Positions 17,745 through 26,068 of a stretch of 64,000 bases of DNA are shown here, one piece after another. Origin of the DNA: Lentisphaeraceae bacterium (lineage in GTDB: Bacteria; Verrucomicrobiota; Lentisphaeria; Lentisphaerales; Lentisphaeraceae). The stretch lies in contig JAJPOQ010000117.1 of assembly GCA_021232515.1 (NCBI GenBank), positions 1-64,000 on the forward strand, given 5' to 3'. The notes below the pieces were generated by a model. It saw nothing but the letters and a program-made list of their open reading frames with translations, made no database searches and had not been told where the DNA came from. The position numbers and the translations under genes are program-made. Every line of letters starts with the position of its first letter. Position 1 is the stretch's first letter.

Positions 17745-17806
17745 CATCCGAAAGCCTACGAATAGACTTTCTTGGTTTTGCTTTGTGTGAGAAATTTTTC
17801 TAAAAC

Positions 17807-19384
17807 TTAATCGATAAGATCAAGCTCCTCTTCAGGCATAGCGCCCATCTTCTTTTTCTGATCTTTCTGAGTAAGAATTGAAACACTTTTGTTTGAAGGC
17901 AGGTAACGGTAATAAACCGTTAACATGAGTGCAGAGAGAGTTGTTGCATAAACTCGCTCTTCTAACTGGCCGTTTATAATCCTAGCTACACCATCATGTA
18001 AACTCGGATAGTCCCAGTAGCCTTCTTCACTTTGGTTTGTCGTAAGCTCTTTTTGAAACTTACGATTCCAAGGTTTCCAGTTTTTACCGCCAGACTGAAA
18101 CATAACTTGAGTCGCATAGTACCAGCCATATAGAGAAAACTCTTTGGGTGGGTTATTCCAGCTCAACTGTTTCAGGTCTTCAGTCGCAATTAGACGAATA
18201 TCTTCTTTGATCTCGTCGCAATTCCCTTCGCCAAATAACTGTAAACAAAGTGCACCAACAGCTCTCATTGACTGCTGTCTCTTTTTAGGTGAGTTACCAA
18301 AGTTATTATTTGTATACTCATAGACAAAAGAGTTCGTTGCACCGCCCATGCTTTTAAGACAATCAATCGACTTCTGTATAGCTCCCGGAAGCTTCTCAAG
18401 TTCACAGCCAGCACCATAAGCAGCTTTCATGGCTTGGTAGTTCCAACCTGCTAAAGACAAGTCCTGACGTCTTTCTGACTTGGCATAACCATAGTCAAAT
18501 GAACCGCCAGCTTGCTGATTATCTAAAATAAGTGACATACACTCATTCATTGCCGGTCCGATCATACTTACACCAGTCATAGCATAAGCTTCAGATAAGG
18601 CATATGCTTTGATTGCGTGGTTATAAGAACCATGTTTTTTACCGCGATCAATTTTATCATTTATTAAATAGTCTATGGCTTTTTTAACCGTTGGCCCAAA
18701 TGATTTAGAAAGGTGTGTTTCACCATGTGCCAAGAAAGTTAGTAGACCTAGACCGGTCAGTCCAGCCTGATTTTTCGCACCCCATGAACCGTCAGGTTTC
18801 TGAACTTTTTTCAACCACCAAAGAGCTTTTAGAAGTGAAGCTTGCCCTGCTTTAGTACCACCAAAGTTTGACACTGCACTTGCTCGACCAGCAGCAGAAC
18901 GGCCACCATAGACATTTGGCGAAGCAAAAGCTGATGGGCTAACAACTATATCTGAAACAGCTTCTACAGTTGAATCGTCATCTGTTGAAGGAGCTTCATC
19001 GTTGGTATCTTCTAAAGCAGCATCGTTGGTATCAACATTTTCTATAGCCACAGTCGTCAAGACAGGATTCACAACATTATCTTCTTGTTCAACAGGCTCT
19101 GGCTCTTCCACCGGTGGTGGTTCTTCCAACTTTATCTCTTCTACCTGTTCCATCTTCACAACTATTTCTGGAACTTCATCTTTATACTTATCGGTAATCA
19201 TTATTGCTAAAACAACGATTAAAACAAGGTGAAATACTGTTGATATGATAGGCCCTATCAAAGTTTCTTTGAGACGCTTTTTACGGTATTCTTCTTGGAT
19301 TTCTAAAATATCATCAGTCGTCAGTTCTTCAGACTCATGATCTTCTAAATAGTCATACTCTTCTTCATCTGGATAGTTATCCAT
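17807..19384 (-). CDS. Membrane-anchored alpha/alpha-toroid protein with TonB-like N-terminus
   Basis: About 525 residues. An acidic cytoplasmic start is followed by one membrane helix (about 45-63) and a Pro/Glu-rich stretch (EEPPPVEEPEPVEQ) like a TonB or biopolymer-transport linker. A helical-repeat domain follows (about 180-490) with KPDGSWGAKNQAGLTGLGLL and LDNQQAGGSFDYG motifs of prenyltransferase/squalene-cyclase-like toroids. The protein ends EEELDLID, a tail shared with the protein at 29915. The start at 19384 is preferred because GGAAAA lies 7 bases upstream; a TTG at 19396 is possible. Likely periplasmic; function unknown. Confidence 0.75.
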   Translation of the reverse strand: MDNYPDEEEYDYLEDHESEELTTDDILEIQEEYRKKRLKETLIGPIISTVFHLVLIVVLAIMITDKYKDEVPEIVVKMEQVEEIKLEEPPPVEEPEPVEQEDNVVNPVLTTVAIENVDTNDAALEDTNDEAPSTDDDSTVEAVSDIVVSPSAFASPNVYGGRSAAGRASAVSNFGGTKAGQASLLKALWWLKKVQKPDGSWGAKNQAGLTGLGLLTFLAHGETHLSKSFGPTVKKAIDYLINDKIDRGKKHGSYNHAIKAYALSEAYAMTGVSMIGPAMNECMSLILDNQQAGGSFDYGYAKSERRQDLSLAGWNYQAMKAAYGAGCELEKLPGAIQKSIDCLKSMGGATNSFVYEYTNNNFGNSPKKRQQSMRAVGALCLQLFGEGNCDEIKEDIRLIATEDLKQLSWNNPPKEFSLYGWYYATQVMFQSGGKNWKPWNRKFQKELTTNQSEEGYWDYPSLHDGVARIINGQLEERVYATTLSALMLTVYYRYLPSNKSVSILTQKDQKKKMGAMPEEELDLID

Positions 19385-19396
19385 ATAATTTTCCAA

Positions 19397-19776
19397 CTTA
19401 ATGCTATTAACACAAAGCAGTGAGGCAATAAAAATATGAGGGATCGCAAGCGTGGTTCACACAACAACACTTTTCTCCGACAATGCACACTACAACAACT
19501 TTAGTGATAGAATGGAAAGTTGAGAATCTTACAAACTTTCCATAATTCACAAACACATATAGGGAATACTGGCTTTAGCCATTTCTTCCCTTGCTCTTCT
19601 CACGAACACCAGTTTCAAGCACAAACCCAGCACACATTTATAGGTTTGTCTCATGCAACTTCTACCAGATCACTTATACCTTAAGTGACCTAGAGGAGCG
19701 TTTTGGACAGCAAACTATCCAAAAAATCTAAATTTCTTTTAAATGAATTGTTACAAAGGTGAAAGTTGACACACGT
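19397..19776. other. Hairpin-rich 380-bp intergenic region
   Basis: No ORF with coding character. At least five inverted repeats follow one another: 19513-19521/19534-19542, 19561-19566/19586-19591 (with an inner GGCT-TT-AGCC hairpin), 19621-19627/19643-19649, 19670-19676/19682-19688, and 19701-19707/19718-19724. On the minus strand this would be the leader of the toroid gene. It may be a structured 5' leader or a small RNA; no known family is recognised. Confidence 0.45.
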
Positions 19777-19798
19777 TTACCACCAAAAAACTCGGCCG
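19766..19798 (-). promoter_or_regulatory. Weak candidate ECF-like element before the toroid gene
   Basis: On the minus strand CGGCCGA, 16 bp, CGTGTGTCAA. The GGCC and CGTGTG cores and the spacing agree with the five stronger sites, but both blocks are imperfect and it overlaps the 3' end of a pseudopilin gene. It would give a leader of about 370 bases. Confidence 0.25.
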
Positions 19799-20454
19799 CT
19801 GCCAACATTTAGCCGCTCACGCCACGTCGTAAAGCTTTTTAACTTGGCATGTCCATCGACATAAGATGCACTTTGGTCCAAACGCCCATAACCATAGTGA
19901 TTCGTCTTTTCGCCGTATTGAGTTATCCAGCTAAACTTCCCATTTAACTTGACTGTATCGTCAATGATCAGCTTATCATCAGATGGATTTTCAACCTCAG
20001 ATATACGATCAACCCATTCTTGATTGAGAATTGAACGACTAGTGATATTTCCATTCGGTCTCAAGAATGTGAAGGAGTAATTAGCAACTCGGTAAACTGC
20101 GTTGTGTACCCAGGCTGCTTCACGGTTATAAACTTCTTTAACTGGACAATAGTAATTTTCTTGAGGTAACATCAATTCATCTGTATTTCTTTTAGTGATA
20201 TTATTAGGAAAATTCCCATTATCTGAAGAAACCACATCCCAAAAATAACGCCCGTTATAGTTGGCCGCATTTTTCAAAAACGCTTGATTCAATTGAGCGG
20301 TGTTATTCAAGCAAAGAGCTTTCTTGGCTTGAAGACGTGCCGAACTTAAAGATGGCAATAAGATTGACAACAGTATGCCAATTATCGCAACAACAACTAA
20401 GAGCTCAATCAAAGAGAAGCTTTTTCGAATATGTAAGTTTTTCAGATTCGTCAC
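19777..20454 (-). CDS. Type II pseudopilin, array member 1
   Basis: 225 residues. Prepilin motif [17 protein letters not shown] after a short leader, then KKALCLNNTAQLNQAF, PSDDKLIIDDTVK, SASYVDGHAKL and the C-terminal tail VFWW. Start is a GTG. Only 15 bases separate it from the pseudopilin at 20470, so the two share a transcript. It is closely related to the members at 21289, 22009 and 22749 across the whole length. Confidence 0.87.
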   Translation of the reverse strand: MTNLKNLHIRKSFSLIELLVVVAIIGILLSILLPSLSSARLQAKKALCLNNTAQLNQAFLKNAANYNGRYFWDVVSSDNGNFPNNITKRNTDELMLPQENYYCPVKEVYNREAAWVHNAVYRVANYSFTFLRPNGNITSRSILNQEWVDRISEVENPSDDKLIIDDTVKLNGKFSWITQYGEKTNHYGYGRLDQSASYVDGHAKLKSFTTWRERLNVGSGRVFWW

Positions 20455-20469
20455 TTAAAAGTTTAGCCT

Positions 20470-21183
20470 TTAGTCATCTTCTAGTTCTTGGTACATCCTT
20501 AACAATCGATTATTCCCAGGTGTCGACGAACTAGCAGTTTTCATCTCACTTCCAGGTCTAACCCACTTTACTGAGCCTTCTCCAAGAAGACGATTGAAAC
20601 CCGTGTTCTTATGAGGCCAGTAAATGCTTACCGTACCATTTGTCCAATTATTCACACCGACAAAGTCAGTATAAGTCACTTTATCGGCATAGTTTATAAG
20701 CTTCCAATCAGTCTCAACTTCTATGCCACCTGTACCATCGGAAATAGCTCTGGAAGTAAAAGAAGAACGCCACTTTATGCCACCCCAAGTATTTCCTGTA
20801 CCATTGTGCTTCAACAAGGCATTTTCTTGTTGAGAATGAGCCGGACAGTAAAATATCTCTTCAGTCTTTAAGTACTCAGCTTCATAAAGAAGGCCAATAC
20901 CGCGATACCTACCGTTATAAAACATCCAGTAAGAAGCAAAGTTGGAGTTCCCCGTTCTAAACCATGTCGGCAAGTTTCCGTTGTCATCTTTACTAAATAA
21001 ACTGGAGCCAACGCCCACTTGCTTGAGGTTACTTGCACACACCGCTCGATAAGCCATGTCTCTTGAGTTTCTCAACGACGGCAATAACAATGACGCCAAT
21101 ATTCCTATGATTGCGACAACGACTAAAAGCTCTATCAAAGTAAAACTTCGCCGGCCGACTCCCTTACACCTAAACATTCTCAT
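20470..21183 (-). CDS. Type II pseudopilin, array member 2 (divergent)
   Basis: About 237 residues. Prepilin motif [26 protein letters not shown], then [19 protein letters not shown] typical of the H-x-DG pseudopilins. The C-terminus has [14 protein letters not shown] instead of the DGHA motif and lacks the FWW tail, so this is a different subtype inserted among the paralogues. I prefer the ATG at 21183; a TTG at 21195 is in frame. First gene of a two-gene unit with array member 1 and preceded by an ECF-like element. Confidence 0.83.
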   Translation of the reverse strand: MRMFRCKGVGRRSFTLIELLVVVAIIGILASLLLPSLRNSRDMAYRAVCASNLKQVGVGSSLFSKDDNGNLPTWFRTGNSNFASYWMFYNGRYRGIGLLYEAEYLKTEEIFYCPAHSQQENALLKHNGTGNTWGGIKWRSSFTSRAISDGTGGIEVETDWKLINYADKVTYTDFVGVNNWTNGTVSIYWPHKNTGFNRLLGEGSVKWVRPGSEMKTASSSTPGNNRLLRMYQELEDD

Positions 21184-21234
21184 ATACACATCCAATTATT
21201 CAACAACACAAAGCCTTCCAATACTCACACACCC

Positions 21235-21265
21235 TATACACGGAAAGTTGCATACAATAAGGACA
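21235..21265 (-). promoter_or_regulatory. ECF-like promoter element before array members 2 and 1
   Basis: On the minus strand TGTCCTT, 16 bp, CGTGTATA. The -10-like block matches the other sites exactly and the -35-like block differs at one base. It lies just after the stop of array member 3. Confidence 0.6.
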
Positions 21266-21288
21266 TCACTTTCAAAAAAATTTGAGAA

Positions 21289-21942
21289 TTACCACCAGAA
21301 AACTTTATTACCGCCGACATCTAAACGTGCATTCCACGTTTGTAGACTGGTGATTTTTGCATGGCCATCGACAAAAGAAGAGCTTTGATCTAAGCGCCCA
21401 TAACTGTAATGATTTGTCTTTTGCCCATAGATCGTTATCCAATCAAACGCCCCATTTCTCTTCACTGTGTCGTCGATGATAAACTTATCTTCGGCTGGAT
21501 TTTCAACTAGAGAAAACTTTTCGACCCAATTCTGATTCACCAAGCTTCGTTGAGAAATACCACCGTTGGGCCTTTTAAAGGTAAATGAGTAGTTCACGAC
21601 TCTGTAACTAGCATTGTGCTCCCAAGCGCCGTCTGTATCGTAACCAAGCTTTACTGGACAATAATAGATTTCTTTGGGAAGATTTATTTCTTCGGCATTT
21701 CGACGGGTAATAGTGTTTGGAAATTGACCATTATCACCAGTTTGAGTATCCCAAAATGGGCGATCATTGTGATTTTTAGAATTTGCTAAAAAAGCGCGAT
21801 TCATTTGAGCAGTTTGATTTAAACAAACGGCTTTCTTAGCTTTAGTTCTAGCAGCTTTCAATGAAGGTAATAGTAAGGATAACAAGATCCCAAGAACAGC
21901 AAGAACTACCAAGAGTTCTATGAGAGTAAACTTTTTCAACAC
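21289..21942 (-). CDS. Type II pseudopilin, array member 3
   Basis: 217 residues. Prepilin motif [18 protein letters not shown] with a very short leader, KKAVCLNQTAQMNRAF, PAEDKFIIDDTVK, SSSFVDGHAKI and tail KVFWW. The start is GTG with GAGG 5 bases upstream. It has its own ECF-like promoter at 21965-21995. Tandem paralogue of members 1, 4 and 5. Confidence 0.88.
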   Translation of the reverse strand: MLKKFTLIELLVVLAVLGILLSLLLPSLKAARTKAKKAVCLNQTAQMNRAFLANSKNHNDRPFWDTQTGDNGQFPNTITRRNAEEINLPKEIYYCPVKLGYDTDGAWEHNASYRVVNYSFTFKRPNGGISQRSLVNQNWVEKFSLVENPAEDKFIIDDTVKRNGAFDWITIYGQKTNHYSYGRLDQSSSFVDGHAKITSLQTWNARLDVGGNKVFWW

Positions 21943-21964
21943 AACAACCTCAACAATTTTGATC

Positions 21965-21995
21965 TATACACGATAGATAAGTAACACTAAGGCCA
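21965..21995 (-). promoter_or_regulatory. ECF-like promoter element before array member 3
   Basis: On the minus strand TGGCCTT, 16 bp, CGTGTATA: both blocks match the consensus of the set. The -10-like block ends 23 bases before the start codon. Confidence 0.65.
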
Positions 21996-22008
21996 CAGCG
22001 CTAAAACT

Positions 22009-22665
22009 TTACCACCAAAAGACTTTATTGCCGCCAACATCCATACGGGCGGTCCAACTCTTGTAAGAGGTCAATTTTGCATGACCGTCCACATAAGCAG
22101 AGTTTTGGTTTAGCCTGCCATAACCATAGTGGTTGGTCTTCTCGCCGTAGATAGTTATCCATGTAAAATTTGATCCTAGTTTAACCGTATCGTCGATCAC
22201 AAACTTATCATCGGAAGGATTTTCAACTGCCCCAAATCTATCTACCCATTCTTGCCCAGTTATCGTGCGGTTAGATATTTGACCATTGGGTCGTAAAAAA
22301 GTAAATGAGTAATTCGCAACTCGAAAGCTGTCATTAAATACCCAAGCCCCATCAGTGTCATAACCTTGCTTAACTGGACAGTAGTAAATATCTTGCGGAA
22401 GATCGAGTTCAGTAGTATTTCTTCGAGTTATATTATTTGGAAAGTTGCCATTGTTCCCTGTTACTTCGTCCCAAACTGGGCGATCGTCATGGTTCATTGA
22501 GTTTCCAGTAAAAGCTTTATGAAGTTGAGATGTATTGCTCAAACACACAGCTTTTATCGCTTTAATTCTAGCTTGGCTAAGTGACGGCAAAAGCATCGAA
22601 GCAAGAATGCCAATTATTGCGACTACAACCAACAGCTCTATCAAGGTGAATTTTTTATTGCTCAC
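22009..22665 (-). CDS. Type II pseudopilin, array member 4
   Basis: About 218 residues. Prepilin motif [62 protein letters not shown] and tail GGNKVFWW. I chose a GTG at 22665 (leader [11 protein letters not shown]) because AGGGGAG lies 5 bases upstream; the frame is open from an ATG at 22689. Own ECF-like promoter. Tandem paralogue of members 1, 3 and 5. Confidence 0.87.
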   Translation of the reverse strand: MSNKKFTLIELLVVVAIIGILASMLLPSLSQARIKAIKAVCLSNTSQLHKAFTGNSMNHDDRPVWDEVTGNNGNFPNNITRRNTTELDLPQDIYYCPVKQGYDTDGAWVFNDSFRVANYSFTFLRPNGQISNRTITGQEWVDRFGAVENPSDDKFVIDDTVKLGSNFTWITIYGEKTNHYGYGRLNQNSAYVDGHAKLTSYKSWTARMDVGGNKVFWW

Positions 22666-22703
22666 TGAGACTCCCCTCTTAGTAATCATTTATACTTACA
22701 GTC

Positions 22704-22735
22704 ATACACACGTGAGGGGTTTCGTAAAAAGGCCA
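22704..22735 (-). promoter_or_regulatory. ECF-like promoter element before array member 4
   Basis: On the minus strand TGGCCTT, 16 bp, CGTGTGTAT. It begins 14 bases after the stop of array member 5. Same spacing as the other sites; the -10-like block is the TGTAT variant also seen at 17664. Confidence 0.6.
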
Positions 22736-22748
22736 CGCTGATAAAAGA

Positions 22749-23417
22749 TTACCACCAAAAAGCTTTGCTACCGCCAATTGCTATGCGCGATGTCCAGTTT
22801 TTATAAGAAGTTACTTTTGCATGTCCATCGACATAAGCTGCATTTTGATCAAGCTTGCCATAACCGTAGTGGTTTGTCTTCTCTCCATAGATAGTAACCC
22901 AACTAAAGTCACTGCCATTTTTAACCGTATCGTCAATGACAAACTTATCATCGGAAGGGTTTTCAACTGTACTGAATCTGTCGACCCACTCTTGGTTCGA
23001 GATGATCTTCGTACTGATCTCACCATTTGGCCTTGAGTAGGTAAATGTATAATTTGCCACACGAAAGTTCGGGTTATAGATCCAAGCGGAGTCTACGTTA
23101 TAGACTGACTTTACTGGGCAATAGTAAGATTCTTTCGGCATGTCTAAGTTTGTTGTTGTACGGCGTGTGATGTTATTTGGGTATGGACCACTATCTGAAG
23201 TTTTGGTATCCCAGGCTGGACGGCCATCATCATCTATGGCATTTCCCATAAGAGCTTTATGGAGTTGGGAAGTATTGTTTAAGCAAACAGCCTTTATTGC
23301 TTTAGTCCTAGCACCTTTTAAAGACGGCAAAAGAATAGAAGCAAGAATGCCAATTATCGCTACAACAACCAACAGTTCTATCATAGTAAACGTTCTATAA
23401 GCCACAAAAGTCTCCAT
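22749..23417 (-). CDS. Type II pseudopilin, array member 5
   Basis: 222 residues. Prepilin motif [61 protein letters not shown] and tail GGSKAFWW. A GTG at 23405 with GGAG upstream is an alternative start giving a shorter leader. The ECF-like promoter at 23440-23470 is 23 bases from the ATG. It is divergent from the sigma-kinase pair at 23619. Confidence 0.87.
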   Translation of the reverse strand: METFVAYRTFTMIELLVVVAIIGILASILLPSLKGARTKAIKAVCLNNTSQLHKALMGNAIDDDGRPAWDTKTSDSGPYPNNITRRTTTNLDMPKESYYCPVKSVYNVDSAWIYNPNFRVANYTFTYSRPNGEISTKIISNQEWVDRFSTVENPSDDKFVIDDTVKNGSDFSWVTIYGEKTNHYGYGKLDQNAAYVDGHAKVTSYKNWTSRIAIGGSKAFWW

Positions 23418-23439
23418 TGTATTGATTCAACCATTAGCC

Positions 23440-23470
23440 TATACACGTAAGTAATTTTTCGAGAAGGCCA
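23440..23470 (-). promoter_or_regulatory. ECF-like promoter element before array member 5
   Basis: On the minus strand TGGCCTT, 16 bp, CGTGTATA, a full match to the consensus. It lies in the divergent gap shared with the ECF sigma gene at 23619. Confidence 0.65.
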
Positions 23471-23618
23471 TGATTAAGTAAATTACTTTAAATCTTCCGA
23501 CAAATGAAACTTTTCTCGAAAAGACCTTTGACTTAAAGACAAACCCTGAGTAAGCATTAGGCAATAAATTGCGCTTAGAGCCTGCAATATATATACTAGT
23601 ATCAACCTATGGGGAAAG

Positions 23619-24206
23619 ATGACCGAACGCTGGAACACAAGAAAAACTCTTCTACAACGAGCTCAAGATAAAAACGACTCTGAGGCTTGGAATGATTTTG
23701 TTTTTTACTACCGCGACTTTCTTAAAATGGTTTTAGTTAAAATGAACTTCAATGCAACTGAGTCTGAAGATGTCATCCAAGAGATCCTGCTCAAACTTTG
23801 GAAAGCTCTGCCAAACTTTAGTACAGAAGGCAAAGCAAAGTTTAGAACTTGGCTCAGTCGCTTAATCCGCAATAGCGCAATCGACTATTTGAGAAAGCAC
23901 CATAAGACTGAGTCCACAGAGTTTGACGAAAAGAGCTTTGATCTTGCGGAAGAGCCTGACGTTTCGCAGTACATCCAAGATGAATGGGAAGTCCATATCG
24001 TTGCTCTAGCGTTAAATGAAATAGCTCCTCTTTTTTCAGAAAAAGCTATGATAGTTTTTAAAATGGCCATGAAAAGCAAGTCAACTGCTGACATAGCTAA
24101 AGAACTGGACATCACTGAAAATTCAGCTCTAAAACTCAAGAATCGAGTTAAGCATAGAATGGTTCAAGAGATAAACTCTCTAAGGGAAAAGCTTGAGTAC
24201 TTCTGA
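23619..24206 (+). CDS. ECF-type RNA polymerase sigma factor (kinase-paired)
   Basis: 195 residues. Region 2: ESEDVIQEILLKLWKALPNF and AKFRTWLSRLIRNSAIDYL. Region 4 helix-turn-helix: TADIAKELDITENSALKLKNRV. The stop overlaps the start of the kinase gene (TGATG), so the two are translationally coupled. It is transcribed away from the pseudopilin array, whose promoters share an ECF-like element, and is the best candidate for the cognate sigma factor. No anti-sigma gene is nearby. Confidence 0.9.
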   Translation: MTERWNTRKTLLQRAQDKNDSEAWNDFVFYYRDFLKMVLVKMNFNATESEDVIQEILLKLWKALPNFSTEGKAKFRTWLSRLIRNSAIDYLRKHHKTESTEFDEKSFDLAEEPDVSQYIQDEWEVHIVALALNEIAPLFSEKAMIVFKMAMKSKSTADIAKELDITENSALKLKNRVKHRMVQEINSLREKLEYF

Positions 24207-26068
24207 TGGATGACGAACTAAGAGATCTTGCCCGTGGCATGAAGCACTTGTACGAGGAGTCCAAAACTATCCCTCATGCAAATGCTCCTATCTACAATGA
24301 ATTGGGAGACTTAGTTAAACAGTACTCAAACAAGACTTTCCTAAATGAAGGTGGTATGAAAACCATCTATAAAGTCTTTGACAAAAAGACAGATCGGTAT
24401 GTCGCCATGGCTGAACTTCATGACGATGCTTCTGATGAACTATATGAGATATTTTTAAGAGAGGCACGACTCACTGCTAAACTCGAACATCCAAACATCA
24501 TCTCTGTTCATGACATAGGTCTTTCTGAAGACAAACCATTTTTCACAATGGATTTGAAGGTCGGCGACTCCCTCCGAGATATACTCCGAAAGTTAGCTGA
24601 GCGCGATGAAGAGTATCAGAAAAACTACCCTTTAAACGTTCTTCTCGAAATCTTTAATAAGATCTGCGACGCCATGGACTACGCTCACTCTCGCGGCGTA
24701 ATTCACCTAGACCTAAAACCAGATAATATACAGATCGGTCTTCACGGCGAAGTCTTAGTTTGTGATTGGGGTTTAGCCAAGATTGTCACTGAACCTGAGT
24801 TCTACAGCGGAGAAAATGAGGTGAAACTCAGCCCTGACTTACTCTACAGCATGACTCAAAATGGTGAGCTCAAAGGCACTCCAGGTTATATGGCTCCTGA
24901 GCAGGCTTCTCTCGATGGTGTAAAAACAGAAAGCACCGACATCTATGCTCTTGGTTGTTTACTCTTTTCCATTTTGACTTATCAATCAACTGTAAATGGT
25001 TCGATTGAGGAAGTCCTTAAAGCAACCAAACTTGGTAACTTGCGCCTACCCTCGAAAGCCATTCCCGAAAAGTTCCTGCCGCAAACTCTGGATCATATAT
25101 TTAAGAAAGCGACATCTCTCAAAGCCGAAGAGCGCTACCCCTCTGTAAAAGCTTTAAAACGCGACATCTCTAACTTTCTCGCGGGTTACTCTACCTCAGT
25201 CGATAAAGGTTATTTCTTTAGGGAAGCCGCTTTATTTTTCAAGCGAAATCAAACTGCTTGTTTAACTGGCTTTAGTCTTATCTTCATCATGTTCGTAGTG
25301 ACTTTACTCTTTGTCTTTAATCTTAATCGAAGAATCACCGAAGCCGATACTGCAAAGATAATTGCTAACCACTTATCTCAAAAGTTTCTAGGTGATCAAC
25401 AAGCTGCTAAAAATCGCTACTCACAACTTTCCCGAGACTTTGTCTTAGAGACAGATAAGTTCTTAAACTTATCCGTTTACTCTAAACCTCATGAGTCGAT
25501 CAAGGTCGCGCTTCACACCATAGATGAGTACCTCAAAGAAAACCCTGAGAATGAATTAGCTCTCGATTTCCGCTACAATTGTCTACTCATCAAACAAGAC
25601 TTTGATGAGATAATAAATAGCGCCAGCCGCACTTCGAAAATTTATCGATTGGCAAAGCGTTATGCAGAAATTCGCGGTAGCCAAAAGTTTCTCTCAGAAG
25701 ATAATTTGGCCTTACTTTTTAAAGAAGCTCATTTATTCAATGTTGAGTTATCTACTCTGGAAAGAATGCTGTGTTATCAAAATGCCGCGCAACCTCGAAA
25801 AACACTAGATGGGGCCATTTTACGACTGCTATGTATTGCCAATAAAGACAGCAAAAAAGACTTTTATAAATTCAGTTCTAAAACTCAGACCTTATCCATC
25901 AGCAGTCCAAACTTTCACACAGTTTCAAACTTAGGAACTAACGCATCCAACTTGCCTTTAACGAGATTTCTTAAACTAGAAAACATCATCCTTACCGGCA
26001 CAAAAATCACGACTCCTGAACAAATAGAAAATCTACCCAAAGGGATAAAAGTCGTTTTAAAGCCTTAG
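24206..26068 (+). CDS. Transmembrane Ser/Thr protein kinase, WNK-like lysine
   Basis: 620 residues. Kinase domain (about 42-328): GGMKTIYKV loop with Lys52; VAMA with Ala69 at the usual VAIK lysine; HLDLKPDN (167-174, non-RD); DWG (187-189); GTPGYMAPEQ. One membrane helix (about 350-373). A helical, TPR-like extracytoplasmic region and a short leucine-rich tail follow. Shares the architecture of the kinases at 692 and 7626. Overlaps the sigma gene by one base, indicating a functional pair. A role in activating or releasing the sigma factor is inferred. Confidence 0.88.
   Translation: MDDELRDLARGMKHLYEESKTIPHANAPIYNELGDLVKQYSNKTFLNEGGMKTIYKVFDKKTDRYVAMAELHDDASDELYEIFLREARLTAKLEHPNIISVHDIGLSEDKPFFTMDLKVGDSLRDILRKLAERDEEYQKNYPLNVLLEIFNKICDAMDYAHSRGVIHLDLKPDNIQIGLHGEVLVCDWGLAKIVTEPEFYSGENEVKLSPDLLYSMTQNGELKGTPGYMAPEQASLDGVKTESTDIYALGCLLFSILTYQSTVNGSIEEVLKATKLGNLRLPSKAIPEKFLPQTLDHIFKKATSLKAEERYPSVKALKRDISNFLAGYSTSVDKGYFFREAALFFKRNQTACLTGFSLIFIMFVVTLLFVFNLNRRITEADTAKIIANHLSQKFLGDQQAAKNRYSQLSRDFVLETDKFLNLSVYSKPHESIKVALHTIDEYLKENPENELALDFRYNCLLIKQDFDEIINSASRTSKIYRLAKRYAEIRGSQKFLSEDNLALLFKEAHLFNVELSTLERMLCYQNAAQPRKTLDGAILRLLCIANKDSKKDFYKFSSKTQTLSISSPNFHTVSNLGTNASNLPLTRFLKLENIILTGTKITTPEQIENLPKGIKVVLKP

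Noticed and set aside
21056-21388. An open frame on the plus strand across the pseudopilin genes.
   Set aside because: It lies opposite to two strongly supported pseudopilin genes and its translation has no coherent features.
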